The notes under the pieces were generated by a model that was given only the letters and a program-made list of their open reading frames with translations, was not told where the DNA came from and ran no database searches. From NCBI GenBank assembly GCA_022600255.1, contig JAHZKU010000101.1, forward strand, positions 1 through 6,299: a DNA stretch of 6,299 bases. Reading direction: 5' to 3'. The DNA comes from Actinomycetes bacterium. GTDB taxonomy: Bacteria; Actinomycetota; Actinomycetes; S36-B12; GCA-2699445. A program made the position numbers and the translations under genes. Shown in pieces: positions 4,215 through 6,299 of this stretch (the first letter of the stretch is position 1; every line of letters starts with the position of its first letter).

Positions 4215-6299
4215 TCAGTCGATCCTCGCAAGGGGCTGCTGGCTCTGAAGGAGGTCGCTGGCTGCATTCACGTCCAGCGGTTCTGCGAAGAAGAACCCCT
4301 GTCCCAGATCACAGGATCGCGCCTGCAACAAGGCAGCCTGCGTGGCCGTTTCAATGCCTTCCGCAATGACCTCAAGGTCCAGCTGTTCGGCCAGATGCAG
4401 GATGGACTCCAGGACGGCGAGTTCGTTCCGCGATGCTGGCAGCTTAGTGACGAAGCTCTGATCTATCTTCAGTCGGTCGATCGGCAGCCGCGCCACAGCA
4501 CTGAGTGATGAGTATCCGGTCCCAAAATCGTCAATCGCCACTCGGACACCTTCGGCGCGCAGCGCGGCCAGATTCGTGTCCACGATGTCACGTTCCGGGC
4601 CAATGAGAACGGACTCAGTGATCTCGACCTCCAGGCAATCACCGGGGACTTCGTTTGTACCCAGTTCCGCCAAGATCCGTTCGGCGAAACCGGGCCTTGA
4701 GACGTCGATCGCCGACACATTCACCGCTATTCGACCAAATTCCACGCCAGCATCCCGCCACTGCCGGGCCTGTTGCAGTACCTCCCGCAACACCCAATCG
4801 TCTAGTTCGGTGATCATGCCGCTTTTTTCGGCGTAGGGAATGAACTCTCCCGGTGAAATGGTGCCCAAGGTGTCGGAGTGCCAGCGCAGCAGCGCCTCGA
4901 AACCGACGATCTGTTTGGTCGTGAGCTGGACTTGCGGCTGATACTGCACGTGCAACTCAGAACGCCGGGCAGCTTGGGAAAGCGCCACAGCAACGGCCAA
5001 TCGTCGCTGGGCCTGTTGGGTCAGTTCTTCGTCGTAGAAGGCGAAGCCGCCCCGGCCAACTGCCTTCGCGCGTCCCTTCGCGGCCGCCGCCCGGTTAATG
5101 AGCTCAGCGGCCTGAGCGGTGTCAGCTGGATATCGTGCCGCTCCCAACGTTGCCGTAACACGAACTTCGACACCCGCGACATGAAAGGGTTCTGCGATCC
5201 CTTCGCTAATTCGACGGATGGCCCACAGTGTGTCTTCGTCGCTGGTTTGGTCTGGCAGCGCGACAATGAACTCGTCTCCGACTAGGTGACCAACCAGGTC
5301 GCTGCTGCGCATTTGCTCCTTGATACGAGCACCGACTTCACGCAGGAGTCGGTCGCCGACCGCATGGCCCAGGCTGTCATTGATGTCCCGAAAGTTATCC
5401 AAGTCCACCACCAGCGCGGCAACGCCGAGATCAGTTCTGCTCGCACGCTTGATCCATGCTTCTAGGGTTGCCAGCAGCGTGCGTCGGTTTGGAAGCTCCG
5501 TAATGGCGTCGTGATCCACCAAGTATTGGAGCTCAGATTGCGAGCGTTGCAGCTCAGTCAGGTCCTCGACGACTGCCACGACGTCCTGGTTCGGCAGCTT
5601 GCTCAACAGCGCTTCATATCGTTGCTGGCCGTCAGTGCCGTCGATCCGGATGGACAGATGTTGGTCCTCGCCAGTCAGCCAACATTGCCGTGCGGCTTCC
5701 TCGACGCCGAAGTCGTCCAAACCGAGCGCGCTCAGCGCCCGACCGGTCAGGCGTCGTGGCCCACCCGGCAGCCGATGTCGCATGGACTCGTTGACTTCTT
5801 GAACCGTGAAGGAGTGACCGCCGTTGGCTGTTGTCAGAACGACCACCCCGTCATTTAGTTGCTCAATCAGCTGGCGATGGCGGGCCTCGGCCACATCGAG
5901 TGCCATTCGGTCAGAGCGGGCCAGAAGGGCCTGGTGTAGTTCAGTCGCAATCGCCTGCAACTGGGCCTGGGTTAGGTGCCAAGATCCTCCGATGCGCTCA
6001 TGAACTCGTATCGCCAGACTCCCCCGCTGGCAGTGATGGCTCGCGGCAAGCTGTTCGCCTGTCTCGCTGCTCACCATCTTGGTCGGGTCAAGATCGATGG
6101 CAACGGACCTTGACCCAGTCAGTGCCAGGAGTTCCGGCTCTAGCAAGTGGATCGCTTCGTCGGGCGCATGCTGTTGGAGGAGCAGTGGAATTGAAGTCAT
6201 GAGGTCGTTAACGGCGCGCTGCTGCTGCCTTTCCCACCAAGATCCCAGCAGGCCTGCGACCCCTCGCAGCAGGTTCGGCTCTTCGGGCTCCAGCCAGCC
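4215..6299 (-). CDS. Cyclic-di-GMP phosphodiesterase with GAF-like, PAS-like, GGDEF and EAL domains (5' partial)
   Basis: Predicted signalling enzyme that hydrolyses c-di-GMP to pGpG. No stop occurs between ATG 6200 and the window edge, and the 33 upstream codons read as a typical GAF-domain end (LLRGVAGLLGSWWERQ) without a ribosome binding site before that ATG, so the gene starts beyond 6299. Numbered from the ATG 6200 codon: a second, degenerate GAF-like region (about 1-100), PAS-like (about 105-215), linker helix, GGDEF (225-391) and EAL (400-645). The EAL domain keeps its known catalytic set: E435 in EALLR, N494, E529, D557-D558 in DDFGTG, K578, E614 and Q634. The GGDEF domain keeps DLDNF and NDSLGH, but its signature is VGDEF (307-311), and the late ADxAMYRAK motif has become AAAAKGRAK. 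The RxxD inhibitory site is present (RSSD, 298-301). Best reading: active EAL with a weak or regulatory GGDEF. No transmembrane segment is seen in this part; signal unknown. Confidence 0.93.
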   Translation of the reverse strand, partial: GWLEPEEPNLLRGVAGLLGSWWERQQQRAVNDLMTSIPLLLQQHAPDEAIHLLEPELLALTGSRSVAIDLDPTKMVSSETGEQLAASHHCQRGSLAIRVHERIGGSWHLTQAQLQAIATELHQALLARSDRMALDVAEARHRQLIEQLNDGVVVLTTANGGHSFTVQEVNESMRHRLPGGPRRLTGRALSALGLDDFGVEEAARQCWLTGEDQHLSIRIDGTDGQQRYEALLSKLPNQDVVAVVEDLTELQRSQSELQYLVDHDAITELPNRRTLLATLEAWIKRASRTDLGVAALVVDLDNFRDINDSLGHAVGDRLLREVGARIKEQMRSSDLVGHLVGDEFIVALPDQTSDEDTLWAIRRISEGIAEPFHVAGVEVRVTATLGAARYPADTAQAAELINRAAAAKGRAKAVGRGGFAFYDEELTQQAQRRLAVAVALSQAARRSELHVQYQPQVQLTTKQIVGFEALLRWHSDTLGTISPGEFIPYAEKSGMITELDDWVLREVLQQARQWRDAGVEFGRIAVNVSAIDVSRPGFAERILAELGTNEVPGDCLEVEITESVLIGPERDIVDTNLAALRAEGVRVAIDDFGTGYSSLSAVARLPIDRLKIDQSFVTKLPASRNELAVLESILHLAEQLDLEVIAEGIETATQAALLQARSCDLGQGFFFAEPLDVNAASDLLQSQQPLARID

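Overview
The window looks like part of a GC-rich bacterial chromosome, probably an actinobacterium. That is an inference from several signs: GTG/TTG starts, GC-rich codon use in the housekeeping genes, a trypsin-like fragment of the kind seen in actinobacterial HtrA-like proteins, and a C-terminal OmpA-type domain with a very basic, actinobacterial-style sequence. There is no rRNA, tRNA, transposase, integrase or CRISPR array, so the organism cannot be fixed more closely.

Layout, left to right. (1) Bases 1-2196, plus strand: a large surface protein gene whose 5' end lies outside the window. It encodes the tail of an S1/HtrA-like trypsin fold joined to a legume-type (L-type) lectin domain, a long array of aspartate-rich thrombospondin type 3 calcium-binding repeats, a fibronectin-III-like domain and a basic OmpA-like domain that probably binds peptidoglycan. 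The repeat array also repeats at the DNA level. (2) Bases 2377-2916, minus strand: apt, adenine phosphoribosyltransferase, complete. (3) Bases 3060-4163, plus strand: a complete ADP-ribosylglycohydrolase (DraG/ARH family) gene, divergent from apt. (4) Bases 4215-6299, minus strand: a cyclic-di-GMP enzyme with GAF-like, PAS-like, GGDEF and EAL domains. Its frame stays open to the right edge, so its 5' end is also missing.

The genes do not form an operon. Genes 1 and 2 converge, 2 and 3 diverge across a 143-base gap, and 3 and 4 converge across 51 bases. No strong intrinsic terminator or consensus promoter is evident. Two links can be suggested but not shown: c-di-GMP signalling often controls surface adhesion, for which gene 1 is a candidate effector, and both apt and the glycohydrolase handle adenine nucleotide chemistry.

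The most unusual feature is the start of gene 1. The protease fold is cut immediately before its catalytic serine and runs straight into the lectin at a short peptide that suits both families. This could be a real fusion, an internal deletion or an assembly chimera. I see no convincing sign of a new multi-gene system such as a defence, toxin or mobile cassette.
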